64,000 bases of DNA from Pseudomonas mucidolens (GCF_900106045.1 NZ_LT629802.1:1922001-1986000), one strand, 5' to 3'; shown: positions 26,203-36,299, counted from the stretch's first letter. The notes: generated from the letters alone by a model not told the origin. Numbers and translations are program-made.

Positions 26203-26913
26203 ATGCAAAACGACAGTCCCTCCCAGCAGCGCAAACGCCCACAAGGTCTCGCCCATGACATCGTCACGGCGTTGACCCAGCATATTTTGCTTGGGCAGAT
26301 GGTGCCGGGTGAAAAGCTGCCGTCCGAATCCACCCTCGTTGCCGAGTACGGCGTCAGTCGCACGGTGGTGCGCGAAGCGATTTCCAAGTTACAGGCTGCG
26401 GGGCTGGTGGAAACCCGACACGGCGTGGGCAGTTTTGTGCTGGAGCGCGACGAGCGTCGCGGGTTACATCTGGCCCACGACACAGCGGTCAGCGTGCGCG
26501 GGATCCTCGAGCTGCGCCTGGGTCTGGAAACCCAGGCGGCGGCCTTGGCGGCAATGCGCCGTACTGATCAGCAATTGCTGCAGATGCGCCAGGCCCTCGA
26601 TGACTATCAGGATTCGCTGGCGAACAACGACAGCAGCGTCGAACCGGATGTGCGCTTTCATCGCTTGATTGCCCAGGCCACCGGCAACACCTATTTCACT
26701 GATGCGATTTATCACTTGGGACACTCAGTAATTCCGCGCACCCGGATCAATGCGCAGGAGCGCGGTGATGTTGACCTGATGAAGCTGGGGCAAATGGCGA
26801 ATCTTGAACATGAGGCGATTCTCAAGGCGATCCGCCGGCAAGATCCCGATGCGGCTCGAGCGGCGATGTGGCTGCATTTGAGTAATAGCCTGGAGCGTAT
26901 GACGGGGGAGTAA
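26203..26913 (+). CDS. FadR-subfamily GntR regulator, probably of glucarate catabolism
   Basis: A 236-aa regulator. The N-terminal winged helix spans about residues 14-80 (PGEKLPSESTLVAEYGVSRT, VVREAISKLQAAGLVETRHG, VGSFVL). The C-terminal all-helical FCD domain (about 95-225) carries the metal/ligand-binding residues Asp in PDVRFHRLI and His in FHRL, NLEHEAI and AAMWLHL. It is divergent from gudP-gudD. FCD regulators typically bind carboxylic or sugar acids, so glucarate or its product is the expected inducer. The ribosome-binding site is weak. Confidence 0.9.
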   Translation: MQNDSPSQQRKRPQGLAHDIVTALTQHILLGQMVPGEKLPSESTLVAEYGVSRTVVREAISKLQAAGLVETRHGVGSFVLERDERRGLHLAHDTAVSVRGILELRLGLETQAAALAAMRRTDQQLLQMRQALDDYQDSLANNDSSVEPDVRFHRLIAQATGNTYFTDAIYHLGHSVIPRTRINAQERGDVDLMKLGQMANLEHEAILKAIRRQDPDAARAAMWLHLSNSLERMTGE

Positions 26914-26960
26914 GCGCGAGGGGCGAGGGGACTGATTGGGGGATATTGGCGGTTTACGGA

Positions 26961-27010
26961 GACCTGAAAGATTAGCTTTGAATCGCATAATCAAAACGGT
27001 TTTTCAGGTC
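26961..27010. terminator. Stem-loop after the FadR-type regulator gene
   Basis: GACCTGAAA (26961-26969) and TTTCAGGTC (27002-27010) are perfect 9-bp complements separated by 32 nt, 48 bp past the stop codon. This is a tentative terminator or an edge of a repeat. Confidence 0.35.
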
Positions 27011-27047
27011 ACCCATTTTTTCAACACGCTTCGGTCAGTCACCCCGC

Positions 27048-27293
27048 CCCTTTGGGCATAGGTATCTACACAACTTTGCCTCAACGCTTAAATCCAAGCA
27101 GATAGGGCTGTTGTGGCGAGCGGGCTTGTCCCGCGCTGGGCTGCGAAGCAGCCCCAGTAAGCCGAATGCGGTGTATCAGATACATCGTAGCGGCTGGTTT
27201 TGGGGCAGCTTCGCAGCCCAACGCGGGACAAGCCCGCTCGCCACAGGGACATTCGTCAGTTTCTGAAAGTTGTGTAGATGCCTATGCCCTTTG
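27048..27293. repeat. MITE-like composite: nested inverted repeats around a REP pair
   Basis: Outer arms at 27054-27077 and 27266-27289 match as inverted repeats at 23 of 24 positions (motif GTATCTACACAACTTT). Inside is a REP pair of the TGTGGCGAGCGGGCTTGTCC class (27112 to 27245). A 7-bp direct repeat, CCCTTTG, occurs at 27048-27054 and 27287-27293, like a target-site duplication. The right flank (GAGAGGGTTAGGGTGAGGGG) looks like half of another common Pseudomonas intergenic repeat. The rest of the gene-free stretch 26914-27513 holds only this, the hairpin at 26961 and the lysE-family promoter. Confidence 0.75.
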
Positions 27294-27513
27294 AGGAGAG
27301 GGTTAGGGTGAGGGGTGGATCTCAGGCCAAACCCAAAAGTACCATCCACCGCACCGATCAAAACCGCTCTTCAGCGTATTACCTGACTTCATAAATCTTG
27401 AAAAGAGACCAATAAACGCACCCAACCCCAGGGGCATTTTCTTCAATACGAGACCGCCATGGGAACGTAGCCTGCAGGTCACCCACCACCTGTCATCTCA
27501 AAAGGGAAGTGCA

Positions 27514-28101
27514 ATGAGTCTGATCATGTCCATGGCTGCCTTCGCCCTGGCAACCTCGATTACACCGGGACCGGTCAATGTGGTCGCCCTGAGTACCGGA
27601 GCGCGTTTTGGTTTTGCGGCCAGCCAAAAACACGTGGCCGGCGCAGCGCTGGGATTTACCTTGTTGCTAGTGTTGATCGGCCTGGGGCTGCATGAATTGC
27701 TGGTGCGCTGGCCGGCATTGACCCTGGGCATTCAATGGGGCGGTGTGGCCTTTTTGCTGTACATGGCCTACAAGCTGGCGGTGGATGATGGTCGACTCGA
27801 TGCGCAGGGCACCACAGTTGCGCCCTCAATGCTATATGGCGCGATCATGCAATGGCTTAATCCCAAGGCGTGGTTGGCTTGCGTCGCGGGCATGGGCTTG
27901 TTTGCCGCACAGGGGGAAGCGACCCGGGTCTGGCAATTGGCGTCGGTGTATCTGGTGGTGTGCTACCTGTCGGTGGCGTGTTGGGCGTATGTCGGCACGT
28001 TCTTGCGTCGCTACCTGAGCAATGCTCGTGGCATGCGCCTGTTCAATCGGGCGATGGCGTTGCTGTTGGTGATCAGCGTGGTGTACCTGTTGCTGGCCTG
28101 A
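27514..28101 (+). CDS. LysE/RhtB family exporter
   Basis: A 195-aa inner-membrane exporter with about six hydrophobic segments. The signature ATSITPGPVNVVALSTGARFG at the end of the first segment and WLNPKAWLACVAG in the second half are hallmarks of the LysE/RhtB amino-acid exporter family. ATG 27514 is preceded by GGGAAG. Substrate is unknown. Its convergent neighbour is an AraC regulator that ends 1 bp away, a pairing that could be functional but is not proven. Confidence 0.9.
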   Translation: MSLIMSMAAFALATSITPGPVNVVALSTGARFGFAASQKHVAGAALGFTLLLVLIGLGLHELLVRWPALTLGIQWGGVAFLLYMAYKLAVDDGRLDAQGTTVAPSMLYGAIMQWLNPKAWLACVAGMGLFAAQGEATRVWQLASVYLVVCYLSVACWAYVGTFLRRYLSNARGMRLFNRAMALLLVISVVYLLLA

Positions 28102-28102
28102 T

Positions 28103-28933
28103 TCAGCCGCGATACTGCCCCGGCGTGGCTGCCAGGTGCTGCTTGAACGCACGCTGGAAATGCGCCTGGTCGGCAAAGCCCGCCGCCAGGGCCACCTCGG
28201 CGATCAACCGGCCGCTGCGCAGCAGGGCACGGGCGAATTGGATGCGCTGGTTGACCAGAAACGCATGGGGCGTCATCCCGTAGGAGTGTTTGAACGCGCG
28301 GATCAAGTACGACGGCGACAGCTGGGCTGCCTGGCAGATATCTTCGAGTTTCAGCACTTCGGTGCAGTGTTCGCGGATGTACTCGGCGGCGCGCTCCAGC
28401 TTGTGGTTGACCTCCCGTAGCGGATTGGCCGCCGGGTTCAGGCGCAGTTGCACCTCACTGAAAAAACTCACGACTGCGCTCTGTTTGTGCAGGTGCTCCG
28501 TGTGCTCGTCCACGAGAACCTGATAGAGCTCCAGCAAGCCGTTAAACAGCACGGGATCATCGGTGTGGGTGGTGCCGAAGCGACGAAAATCCAGTGTGTC
28601 GGCAAAACCCAGTTGGTGCTGCAAGTCGGTCAGCCACGGCGTATCGATGTACAGCATGTGATACGACCAAGGCTGGTCATCGACAGGATTGCAGGCATGC
28701 ACATCGCCGGGATTCATCAGCACCACGGTGCCGGCGCGGATCTGGAAAGTGTCTGCGCCATGAATGTACAGGCTCTGCCCGGCGGTAATCGCGCCGATTG
28801 AAAAATGCTCATGGGCGTGCCGTGTGTAGCAGACCTTGCGTCCGTCGGCGATGCTGCGCGCCTCAATGAACGGCAAGCTGGCATCCCGCCAGAAACGCGG
28901 TGCGGCCGGGTCCGATGGCGTCTCCCGGGTCAA
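28103..28933 (-). CDS. AraC family transcriptional regulator with cupin sensor domain
   Basis: A 276-aa AraC/XylS regulator. The N-terminal cupin domain (about 30-130, RHAHEHFSIGAITAG and VVLMNPGDVHACNP) is of the type found beside amino-acid exporters. The C-terminal double helix-turn-helix spans about 175-275 (LEDICQAAQLSPSYLIRAFK, AEVALAAGFADQAHFQRAFK). The likely start is TTG at 28933, overlapping the yejF stop codon (TTGA); no ATG is near the conserved start. It could therefore be co-transcribed as the last gene of the yej operon, while it also lies convergent with the LysE gene. Confidence 0.88.
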   Translation of the reverse strand: MTRETPSDPAAPRFWRDASLPFIEARSIADGRKVCYTRHAHEHFSIGAITAGQSLYIHGADTFQIRAGTVVLMNPGDVHACNPVDDQPWSYHMLYIDTPWLTDLQHQLGFADTLDFRRFGTTHTDDPVLFNGLLELYQVLVDEHTEHLHKQSAVVSFFSEVQLRLNPAANPLREVNHKLERAAEYIREHCTEVLKLEDICQAAQLSPSYLIRAFKHSYGMTPHAFLVNQRIQFARALLRSGRLIAEVALAAGFADQAHFQRAFKQHLAATPGQYRG

Positions 28934-30537
28934 TTGACGTGCGGCTTTAAAAACGCCGCCTCCAGCAACTGTTGGGTGTACGCATGCCGGGGTTCGGCAA
29001 AGATCGCCTGTGCATCCCCTTGTTCCACCACCTGACCTTGCTTGACCACCATCAACTGATGACTCAGCGCCTTGACCACCGCCAGGTCGTGGCTGATGAA
29101 CAGGTAGGTCAGGTTGTACTTCGCTTGCAGATTACGCAGCAGTTCGACCACCTGGCGCTGCACCGTGCGGTCCAGGGCTGAAGTGGGCTCGTCCAGGAGA
29201 ATCAGGCGCGGCTTGAGCACCAGCGCACGGGCAATGGCGATACGCTGGCGTTGACCGCCGGAAAATTCATGGGGATAACGGTGGCGGGTTTCCGGGTCCA
29301 GCCCGACTTCCTTGAGCGCGACGATAATCGCGGCTTCCTGTTCGGCGGCAGAGCCCATCTTGTGAATCCGCAAACCTTCGCCCACGATCTCGCTGACACA
29401 CATGCGCGGGCTCAGGCTGCCGAAGGGGTCCTGAAACACCACCTGCATTTCGCGACGCAACGGACGCACCTGCTGCTGGCTCAGGCGATCGAGTTGCTGC
29501 CCCTCGAAACGAATCCCACCCTGGCTGCCGATCAACCGCAAGATCGCCAAGCCCAAGGTGGATTTGCCGGAGCCACTTTCGCCGACAATGCCCAGGGTCT
29601 GGCCTTGGGGCAGGCTGAAGTTGATACCGTCCACCGCCTTGACGTGATCGACGGTGCGGCGCAAGAAGCCTTTCTTGATCGGGAACCAGACCTTCAGGTC
29701 GTCGACTTCCAGCAGCGGCGGGCCGACGACATTGGCCGCCGGGCCGCCGCTGGGTTCGGCGGCCAGCAGTTCCTGGGTGTAGGGGTGCCGGGGCGCACGG
29801 AACAGCTCCTCACAAGCAGCTTGCTCGACAATTGCGCCGCACTGCATCACGCACACACGGTGAGCGATACGCCGCACCAGATTCAAGTCATGACTGATCA
29901 ACAGCATCGCCATGCCCAACCGTGACTGCAGTTCCTTGAGCAACTCAAGGATTTTCAACTGCACGGTCACATCCAGGGCCGTGGTCGGTTCGTCAGCGAT
30001 CAACAGTTCCGGTTCGTTGGCCAGCGCCATGGCGATCATCACGCGCTGGCGCTGGCCGCCGGACAGTTCATGGGGCAGGGCCTTGAGGCGCTTGTGCGGT
30101 TCGGGAATGCCTACCAGATCCAGCAATTCCAGCGTGCGATGGGTAGCGGCCTTGCCCGTCAGGCCCTTGTGCAGGCCGAGGACTTCGTTGATCTGCTTTT
30201 CGATGCAATGCAGCGGGTTCAGCGAGGTCATCGGCTCCTGGAAAATCATCGCAATACGATTCCCGCGAATATGCCGCAGGTGTTTTTCCTTGAGGGTCAG
30301 CAAATCCTGCCCCGCGTACTGGATCGTGCCGGTAGGGTGGCGCGCCAACGGGTAGGGCAGCAGGCGCAGGATCGAATGGGCGGTCACCGATTTGCCGGAG
30401 CCGCTTTCACCCACCAGGGCCAGGGTTTCACCGCGCTTGATATCAAAATTGATGTGCTCCACCACCCGCTGATGCTGGTTGCCGGTGACGAACTCGACAC
30501 TGAGGTCGCGGACTTCGATCAGATTGTCCTGATTCAT
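28930..30537 (-). CDS. yejF: Dual ATP-binding protein of oligopeptide ABC transporter (YejF-like)
   Basis: A 535-aa fusion of two ABC ATPase domains, the length of E. coli YejF. Domain 1 (1-265) has Walker A GESGSGKSV, signature LSGGQRQRV and Walker B LLIADEPTT. Domain 2 (275-535) has GESGSGKST, FSGGQRQRI and LILLDEPTS. Both show the oligopeptide-type C-terminal tail (PRHPYTQELL, PRHAYTQQLL). It energises the permease pair encoded just upstream; YejABEF in enterobacteria imports microcin C and peptides. Start ATG 30537 is 1 bp after the yejE stop codon. The 3' end overlaps the AraC gene. Confidence 0.93.
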   Translation of the reverse strand: MNQDNLIEVRDLSVEFVTGNQHQRVVEHINFDIKRGETLALVGESGSGKSVTAHSILRLLPYPLARHPTGTIQYAGQDLLTLKEKHLRHIRGNRIAMIFQEPMTSLNPLHCIEKQINEVLGLHKGLTGKAATHRTLELLDLVGIPEPHKRLKALPHELSGGQRQRVMIAMALANEPELLIADEPTTALDVTVQLKILELLKELQSRLGMAMLLISHDLNLVRRIAHRVCVMQCGAIVEQAACEELFRAPRHPYTQELLAAEPSGGPAANVVGPPLLEVDDLKVWFPIKKGFLRRTVDHVKAVDGINFSLPQGQTLGIVGESGSGKSTLGLAILRLIGSQGGIRFEGQQLDRLSQQQVRPLRREMQVVFQDPFGSLSPRMCVSEIVGEGLRIHKMGSAAEQEAAIIVALKEVGLDPETRHRYPHEFSGGQRQRIAIARALVLKPRLILLDEPTSALDRTVQRQVVELLRNLQAKYNLTYLFISHDLAVVKALSHQLMVVKQGQVVEQGDAQAIFAEPRHAYTQQLLEAAFLKPHVN

Positions 30538-30538
30538 C

Positions 30539-31558
30539 TCATTTCCTCGGGTCGAAGGCGTCGCGTGCGGATTCGCCGATAAACACCAGCAAGCTCAACA
30601 TGATCGCCAATACGGCAAAGGCGCTGATACCCAGCCAGGGCGCCTGCAAGTTGGATTTACCCTGGGCCACCAGTTCGCCGAGGGATGGCGAGCCGGCGGG
30701 CAGGCCAAAGCCAAGGAAGTCCAAGGCGGTCAAGGTGCCAATGGCGCCGGTCAGAATGAATGGCATGAACGTCATGGTCGAGACCATGGCGTTGGGCAGG
30801 ATATGGCGGAACATGATCGCGCCATTCTGCATGCCCAGCGCCCGGGCGGCCCGCACGTATTCCAGATTGCGTCCGCGCAGGAACTCGGCGCGCACCACAT
30901 CCACCAGGCTCATCCAGGAGAACAGCAGCATGATCCCCAGCAGCCACCAAAAATTCGGCTGCACGAAGCTGGCGAGAATGATCAGCAAATACAGCACCGG
31001 CAAGCCGGACCATATCTCCAGAAAGCGCTGGCCTGCCAGGTCGACCCAGCCGCCATAAAAACCCTGCAATGCGCCGGCCGCGACGCCGATGATCGAACTC
31101 AGCACGGTCAGCGTCAGCGCAAACAGCACCGAAATGCGAAAGCCATAAATCACCCGCGCCAGGACATCCCGCGCCTGGTCATCGGTGCCCAGCAGGTTTT
31201 CCGCCGAAGGTGGGGCCGGGGCCGGGACTTTCAGATCGTAGTTGATGCTCTGGTAGCTGAACGGGATAGGCGCCCATAGTGTCCAGGCATCCTTGGCCTT
31301 GAGCAGTTCACGGATGTACGGGCTTTTGTAGTTGGCTTCCAGGGGAAACTCGCCGCCGAAGGTGGTTTCCGGATAACGCTTGAGCGCCGGGAAGTACCAT
31401 TCGCCGTCATAATGCACGGCCAGAGGTTTGTCGTTGGCAATCAGCTCGGCACCCAGGCTCAGCCCGAACAGGACCAGGAACAGCCATAGCGACCACCAGC
31501 CACGCTTGTTGGCCTTGAAACGCTCGAAACGACGGCGATTGAGGGGGGACAGATTCAT
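30539..31558 (-). CDS. yejE: Oligopeptide ABC transporter permease (YejE-like)
   Basis: A 339-aa inner-membrane permease of the OppC type. It has an N-terminal membrane segment (SLWLFLVLFGLSLGAELIAN), a periplasmic loop with the YejE-type DKPLAVHYDGEWYFP and TFGGEFPLEANYKSPYI, then the permease core with the ATPase-contact EAA loop (EYVRAARALGMQNGAIMFRH). ATG 31558 was chosen because it follows the yejB stop by 1 bp, with coupling; an upstream in-frame ATG would overlap yejB. Confidence 0.93.
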   Translation of the reverse strand: MNLSPLNRRRFERFKANKRGWWSLWLFLVLFGLSLGAELIANDKPLAVHYDGEWYFPALKRYPETTFGGEFPLEANYKSPYIRELLKAKDAWTLWAPIPFSYQSINYDLKVPAPAPPSAENLLGTDDQARDVLARVIYGFRISVLFALTLTVLSSIIGVAAGALQGFYGGWVDLAGQRFLEIWSGLPVLYLLIILASFVQPNFWWLLGIMLLFSWMSLVDVVRAEFLRGRNLEYVRAARALGMQNGAIMFRHILPNAMVSTMTFMPFILTGAIGTLTALDFLGFGLPAGSPSLGELVAQGKSNLQAPWLGISAFAVLAIMLSLLVFIGESARDAFDPRK

Positions 31559-31559
31559 C

Positions 31560-32633
31560 TCAATGCTCCCGGCTTTCAAAGTCGATGCGTGGATCTACCA
31601 GGGTGTAGGTGAGGTCTCCGATCAGTTTCACCACCAAGCCGAGCAAGGTGAAGATAAACAGGGTGCCGAACACTACCGGGTAGTCGCGATTGATCGCTGC
31701 TTCGAAGCTCATCAGGCCAAGGCCATCCAGGGAAAAGATCACTTCCACCAGCAGCGAGCCGGTGAAAAAGATACCGATAAACGCTGAAGGGAAACCGGCA
31801 ATCACCAACAACATGGCATTGCGAAACACGTGGCCGTACAGCACGCGGTGGTTAGTCAGGCCCTTGGCCTTAGCGGTGATCACGTATTGCTTGTTGATTT
31901 CGTCGAGAAAGCTGTTTTTGGTCAGCAACGTCATGGTCGCGAAGTTACCGATCACCAAGGCGGTGACGGGCAGGGCCAAGTGCCAGAAGTAGTCGAGGAT
32001 TTTCCCGGCGGTGCTCAGCTCGTCGAAATTGTTCGAGGTCAGGCCGCGCAGCGGGAACCAGTCAAAGTAGCTGCCGCCGGCAAACACCACGATCAACAGA
32101 ATCGCAAACAGAAACGCCGGAATCGCATAGCCGACGATAATCGCCGAACTGGTCCATACATCGAAGTGGCTGCCATGCCGCGTGGCTTTGGCGATCCCCA
32201 ACGGAATCGACACCAGGTACATGATCAGGGTGCTCCATAACCCGAGGGAAATGGACACCGGCATCTTTTCCTTGATCAGGTCGATGACCTTGGCGTCGCG
32301 GAAGAAGCTTTCACCAAAATCCAACTGTGCGTAGTTTTTGATCATGATCCACAAGCGTTCCGGCGCCGATTTGTCGAAGCCGTACATTTTTTCGATTTCC
32401 TTGACCAGCGCCGGGTCCAGGCCCTGGGCGCCACGGTAGCTGGAACCGGCCACCGAGACTTCCGCGCCGCCACCGGCAATGCGACTGGTGGCGCCTTCAA
32501 AACCTTCCAGCTTGGCGATCATCTGCTCCACCGGACCGCCGGGCGCGGCCTGGATAATCAAAAAGTTGATCAGCAGGATGCCCAGCAACGTCGGGATGAT
32601 CAGCAACAATCGGCGAAAAATATAGGCCAGCAT
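31560..32633 (-). CDS. yejB: Oligopeptide ABC transporter permease (YejB-like)
   Basis: A 357-aa OppB-type permease. It has the N-terminal [20 protein letters not shown] segment, the long YejB-type periplasmic insertion (residues 35-95), and the coupling loop [20 protein letters not shown]. It pairs with YejE to form the transmembrane channel. ATG 32633 starts 1 bp after the stop of the preceding binding-protein gene, so the operon is tightly packed. Confidence 0.93.
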   Translation of the reverse strand: MLAYIFRRLLLIIPTLLGILLINFLIIQAAPGGPVEQMIAKLEGFEGATSRIAGGGAEVSVAGSSYRGAQGLDPALVKEIEKMYGFDKSAPERLWIMIKNYAQLDFGESFFRDAKVIDLIKEKMPVSISLGLWSTLIMYLVSIPLGIAKATRHGSHFDVWTSSAIIVGYAIPAFLFAILLIVVFAGGSYFDWFPLRGLTSNNFDELSTAGKILDYFWHLALPVTALVIGNFATMTLLTKNSFLDEINKQYVITAKAKGLTNHRVLYGHVFRNAMLLVIAGFPSAFIGIFFTGSLLVEVIFSLDGLGLMSFEAAINRDYPVVFGTLFIFTLLGLVVKLIGDLTYTLVDPRIDFESREH

Positions 32634-32634
32634 C

Positions 32635-34473
32635 TCAGTCGCCTCCGCTCGCCGGATCGGCCGTGGTGTCTGTTTCCAGGGGCACGGCCGCGGCCTTGTC
32701 GGGTTTGATCCACCAAGTGGCGACGCCTACGTCATAGCGCGGTGACACGTTCGGGTGACCGAGATGATCCCAATAGGCCACGCGATAGGTCTTGATGTGC
32801 CAGTTGGGGATCACGTAGTAGCCGAACTGCAGCACACGGTCCAGGGCTTTGGCGTGGGCCACCAGGCTTTTGCGTGAGTCGGCGTCGATCAACTCTTCCA
32901 CCAATTGGTCGATGGCCGGGTCCTTGAGGCCGATGTAGTTGCGGCTGCCGGGATTGTCAGCGCTGGAGGATTTCCAGAACTCACGTTGCTCGTTGCCGGG
33001 CGAGGACGACTGCGGAAAGCTGCCGACCAGCATGTCGAAATCACGCGAGCGCAGGCGATTGACGTACTGCGAGACATCGACCCGGCGAATCTCCAGATCG
33101 ATACCGAGGTCGGCCAGGTTGCGCTTGAATGGTAGGAGGATGCGTTCGAACTCGGTCTGGGCCAACAGAAACTCAATGCTCAGCGGTTTGCCGCTGGCAT
33201 CGACCATCTTGTCTTCGACAATGCGCCAGCCGGCTTCCTGCAGCAATTGATAGGCTTCGCGCTGTTGCGCGCGGATCATGCCGCTGGCGTCGGTCTTCGG
33301 CGGTTCGAAGGCTTCAGTGAAAACGGCAGGCGGGATGTTGTCGCGCAGCGGTTCGAGAATCGCCAGCTCGTCAGGCCCGGGCAGGCCGGTAGCGGCCATG
33401 TCCGAGTTTTCGAAATAACTGCGGGTTCGGGTGTAGGCGCCGCTGAACAGTTGCTTGTTGGTCCATTCAAAGTCCATCAGCAGGCTGATGGCCTTGCGTA
33501 CCCGCACGTCCTGGAACATCGGTTTGCGGATATTGAACACAAAACCCTGCATCCCGGTGGGATTGCCGTTGGGAATTTCTTCCTTGATCAGGCGACCTTC
33601 GGCCACAGCCGGGACGTTGTAGGCATTGGCCCAGTTTTTCGCGCTGATCTCCTGCCAGAAATCGAACTGACCGGCCTTCAGCGCCTCGAGGGCGACAGTG
33701 TTATCGCGGTAATAATCGGTAATCCGGTAATCGAAGTTGTACAGCCCTTTGTTGATCGGCAAATCCTTGCCCCAGTAGTCTTTGACCCGTTCATAACGAA
33801 TCGACCTGCCTGGCTTGACCTCCGCCACTGTGTACGGGCCGCTGCCCAGCGGGATCTCCAGGCTGCCCTTGGCGAAATCGCGTTCGGCCCACCAATGTTT
33901 TGGCAGCACTGGCAACTGGCCGAGGATTAGCGGCAACTCGCGGTTAGTGGTGGTTTTGAACTTGAACAACACCCGCAAAGGGTCCTCGGCCACCACCTCA
34001 TCGACGTCGGCATAGTAGGTGCGGAAGATCGGCGAGCCGTACTTGATCAGGGTCTGGAAGGTGAACACCACGTCTTCGGCGTGTACCGGATGGCCGTCAT
34101 TGAAGCGCGCTTCGGGTCGCAGGTAGAAGCGCACCCAGCTGTTATCCGGGGCCTTTTCGATCTTGCCGGCGATCAGGCCATATTCGGTGATGGGTTCGTC
34201 CAGGCCTTGCTGGGCCAGGGTATCGTAGATCAGGCCGATGTTATCGGCTGGCACGCCCTTGCTGATAAACGGATTGAGGCTGTCAAAGCCGCCCATGGCC
34301 GATTCGCGAAAGGTGCCACCCTTGGGGGCATCGGGGTTTACATAGTCGACGTGTTTGAAGTTCGCGGGGTACTTGGGCGGTTCGTCATAGAGGGTCAAGG
34401 CATGCTGCGGGGCGGCGTTGGCGGCTGCACAAAAAAACAGGCCGCTGATAATCACAGTACGCAAAGGCTTCAT
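32635..34473 (-). CDS. yejA: Periplasmic oligopeptide-binding protein (YejA-like), second copy
   Basis: A 612-aa extracellular solute-binding protein (family 5). The start ATG at 34473 overlaps the upstream binding-protein stop codon (ATGA) and opens with a signal peptide ([20 protein letters not shown]). The mature part has the YejA-type opening [19 protein letters not shown] and conserved blocks [18 protein letters not shown] and [20 protein letters not shown]. It delivers peptides to YejB/YejE. The tail is acidic and rich in Asp/Thr. It is a paralogue of the neighbouring upstream gene. Confidence 0.92.
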   Translation of the reverse strand: MKPLRTVIISGLFFCAAANAAPQHALTLYDEPPKYPANFKHVDYVNPDAPKGGTFRESAMGGFDSLNPFISKGVPADNIGLIYDTLAQQGLDEPITEYGLIAGKIEKAPDNSWVRFYLRPEARFNDGHPVHAEDVVFTFQTLIKYGSPIFRTYYADVDEVVAEDPLRVLFKFKTTTNRELPLILGQLPVLPKHWWAERDFAKGSLEIPLGSGPYTVAEVKPGRSIRYERVKDYWGKDLPINKGLYNFDYRITDYYRDNTVALEALKAGQFDFWQEISAKNWANAYNVPAVAEGRLIKEEIPNGNPTGMQGFVFNIRKPMFQDVRVRKAISLLMDFEWTNKQLFSGAYTRTRSYFENSDMAATGLPGPDELAILEPLRDNIPPAVFTEAFEPPKTDASGMIRAQQREAYQLLQEAGWRIVEDKMVDASGKPLSIEFLLAQTEFERILLPFKRNLADLGIDLEIRRVDVSQYVNRLRSRDFDMLVGSFPQSSSPGNEQREFWKSSSADNPGSRNYIGLKDPAIDQLVEELIDADSRKSLVAHAKALDRVLQFGYYVIPNWHIKTYRVAYWDHLGHPNVSPRYDVGVATWWIKPDKAAAVPLETDTTADPASGGD

Positions 34474-36299
34474 TGGGTTTTCTCCGAAGCTTTCAGCCAC
34501 CATGCGCGCAGACCCAGGCTGTAGGGCGGCGTGGTGACGAAGGCGAACCGATTGCGGTACGCCAGGCGATGATAGTTGATGTACCAATTGGGAATGCTGT
34601 AGTGCTGCCAGAGCAGGACCCGATCCAGCGCCCGACCGGCGGCGACCTGCTCGTCACGGGTCTGGGCGGCGAGTAACTGTTCCAGCAGGTGATCGACCAC
34701 CGGATTGGCGATGCCCGCGTAATTCTTGCTGCCCTTGATCCCGACCTGGCTGGAATGAAAGTACTGCCACTGTTCAAGACCAGGGCTCAACGTCTGGTTG
34801 AGGGTCATGAGGATCATGTCGAAGTCGAATTGATCGAGGCGCTGTTTGTACTGGGCGCGATCAACGGTACGTAGATGGGCGTCGATGCCGATGCTCGCGA
34901 GGTTTTCGACATAAGGTTGCAGGATGCGCTCCAGATTCGGATTGACCAGGAGAATCTCGAAGCGCAACGGTTGCCCCTCGCGGTTGAGCAGGCGTTGGCC
35001 GGAGAGCTTCCAGCCGCCCTCGGCCAGCAAGCCGAGCGCGCGACGCATGGTTTCCCGGGGAATGCCGCGCCCGTCGGTCTGCGGCAAGCTGAAGGCCTGG
35101 GTAAAAAGCTCGGCCGGCAGTTGCGCTCGATAGGGCGAGAGTTTCAGCCATTCATGGCCGACCGGGAGTCCGCTGGCTGAGAATTCACTGTTGGGGTAAT
35201 AGCTTAAGCTGCGCTTGTAAGTGCCGCTGAAGAGGGTGCGGTTGGTCCACTCGAAATCGAACATCAGCCCCAGGGCTTCACGAACCTTGGTCTGGCTGAA
35301 GGTGGCGCGCCGGCTGTTCATGAACAGGCCTTGGCTCTGGGTCGGAATCTGGTGAGGGATCTGCGCCTTGATCACGTCACCCCGGTTAACCGCCGGGAAG
35401 TTATAGCTATTGGCCCAGTTCTTGGCCTGGTGCTCGATGTAGATATCGAACTCGCCAGCCTTGAACGCCTCGAAGGCCACGGCGCTGTCGCGATAAAACT
35501 CGACCTCGACCTTGTTGAAATTGTAGAAGCCCCGGTTGACCGCGAGGTCTTTGCCCCAGTAATTCCTCACCCGTTCAAACACCAACTCGCGGCCCGGCTG
35601 GACCTTGCTGATGCGGTACGGCCCGCTGCCCAACGGTGGTTCGAAGGTGGTGGCTTTGAAATCGCGGTTCTTCCAGTAGTGCTGGGGCAGCACCGGCAAT
35701 TCTCCGAGGCGCAGTATCAGCAACGGATTACCGGCACGTTTGAACACAAAGCGGATGCGCTGGCGATTGAGGATGTCGACCCGCGCCACCTCTTGCAGGT
35801 TGGTGCGGTATTGCGGATGGCCTTCGGTCAGCAAGGTGCGATAGGAAAACGCCACGTCATAGGCGGTGATGGGTTTTCCGTCATGGAAGCGGGCTTCTGG
35901 ACGCAGGTTAAACACCACCCAGCTGCGATCCTCGCTGTATTCCACGGATTGCGCGATCAGACCATAGCTGGAAGTCGGTTCATCGCCGGAGGGCGCATAT
36001 TGACCGGTGCCGACCATCAGCGGCTCGTTGAGCTCGTTGACCCCGTATTGCAGGAAGTTGGCGCTGGCGACCGGGCTTGAGCCTTTGAAGGTATAGGGGT
36101 TGAGGGTATCGAATGTGCCAAAGGCCATTACCCGCAAAGTACCGCCTTTTGGCGCTGCGGGGTTTACCCACTCGAAGTGGGTGAATTTGGCCGGGTACTT
36201 GAGCGTGCCAAACTGTGCATAACCGTGGCTTTCGGTAATGCTCGCGTTCGCGGAAAAGCTCAAGGCCAGGCTTATTAGTAGAAGGAGGGGACGCTTCAA
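34470..36299 (-). CDS. Periplasmic oligopeptide-binding protein (YejA-like), first copy
   Basis: A 609-aa family 5 solute-binding protein. The signal peptide is (M)KRPLLLLISLALSFSANA, and the mature start includes THFEWVNPAAPKGGTLRVMA, the same layout as the downstream paralogue. Also shared are VVFNLRPEARFHDGKPITAY and AFEAFKAGEFDIYIEHQAKN. The start is a TTG at 36299, which fits the signal peptide; no ATG is available. It is first in a six-gene minus-strand operon. Two tandem binding proteins may broaden the range of peptides one transporter handles. Confidence 0.9.
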   Translation of the reverse strand: MKRPLLLLISLALSFSANASITESHGYAQFGTLKYPAKFTHFEWVNPAAPKGGTLRVMAFGTFDTLNPYTFKGSSPVASANFLQYGVNELNEPLMVGTGQYAPSGDEPTSSYGLIAQSVEYSEDRSWVVFNLRPEARFHDGKPITAYDVAFSYRTLLTEGHPQYRTNLQEVARVDILNRQRIRFVFKRAGNPLLILRLGELPVLPQHYWKNRDFKATTFEPPLGSGPYRISKVQPGRELVFERVRNYWGKDLAVNRGFYNFNKVEVEFYRDSAVAFEAFKAGEFDIYIEHQAKNWANSYNFPAVNRGDVIKAQIPHQIPTQSQGLFMNSRRATFSQTKVREALGLMFDFEWTNRTLFSGTYKRSLSYYPNSEFSASGLPVGHEWLKLSPYRAQLPAELFTQAFSLPQTDGRGIPRETMRRALGLLAEGGWKLSGQRLLNREGQPLRFEILLVNPNLERILQPYVENLASIGIDAHLRTVDRAQYKQRLDQFDFDMILMTLNQTLSPGLEQWQYFHSSQVGIKGSKNYAGIANPVVDHLLEQLLAAQTRDEQVAAGRALDRVLLWQHYSIPNWYINYHRLAYRNRFAFVTTPPYSLGLRAWWLKASEKTQ

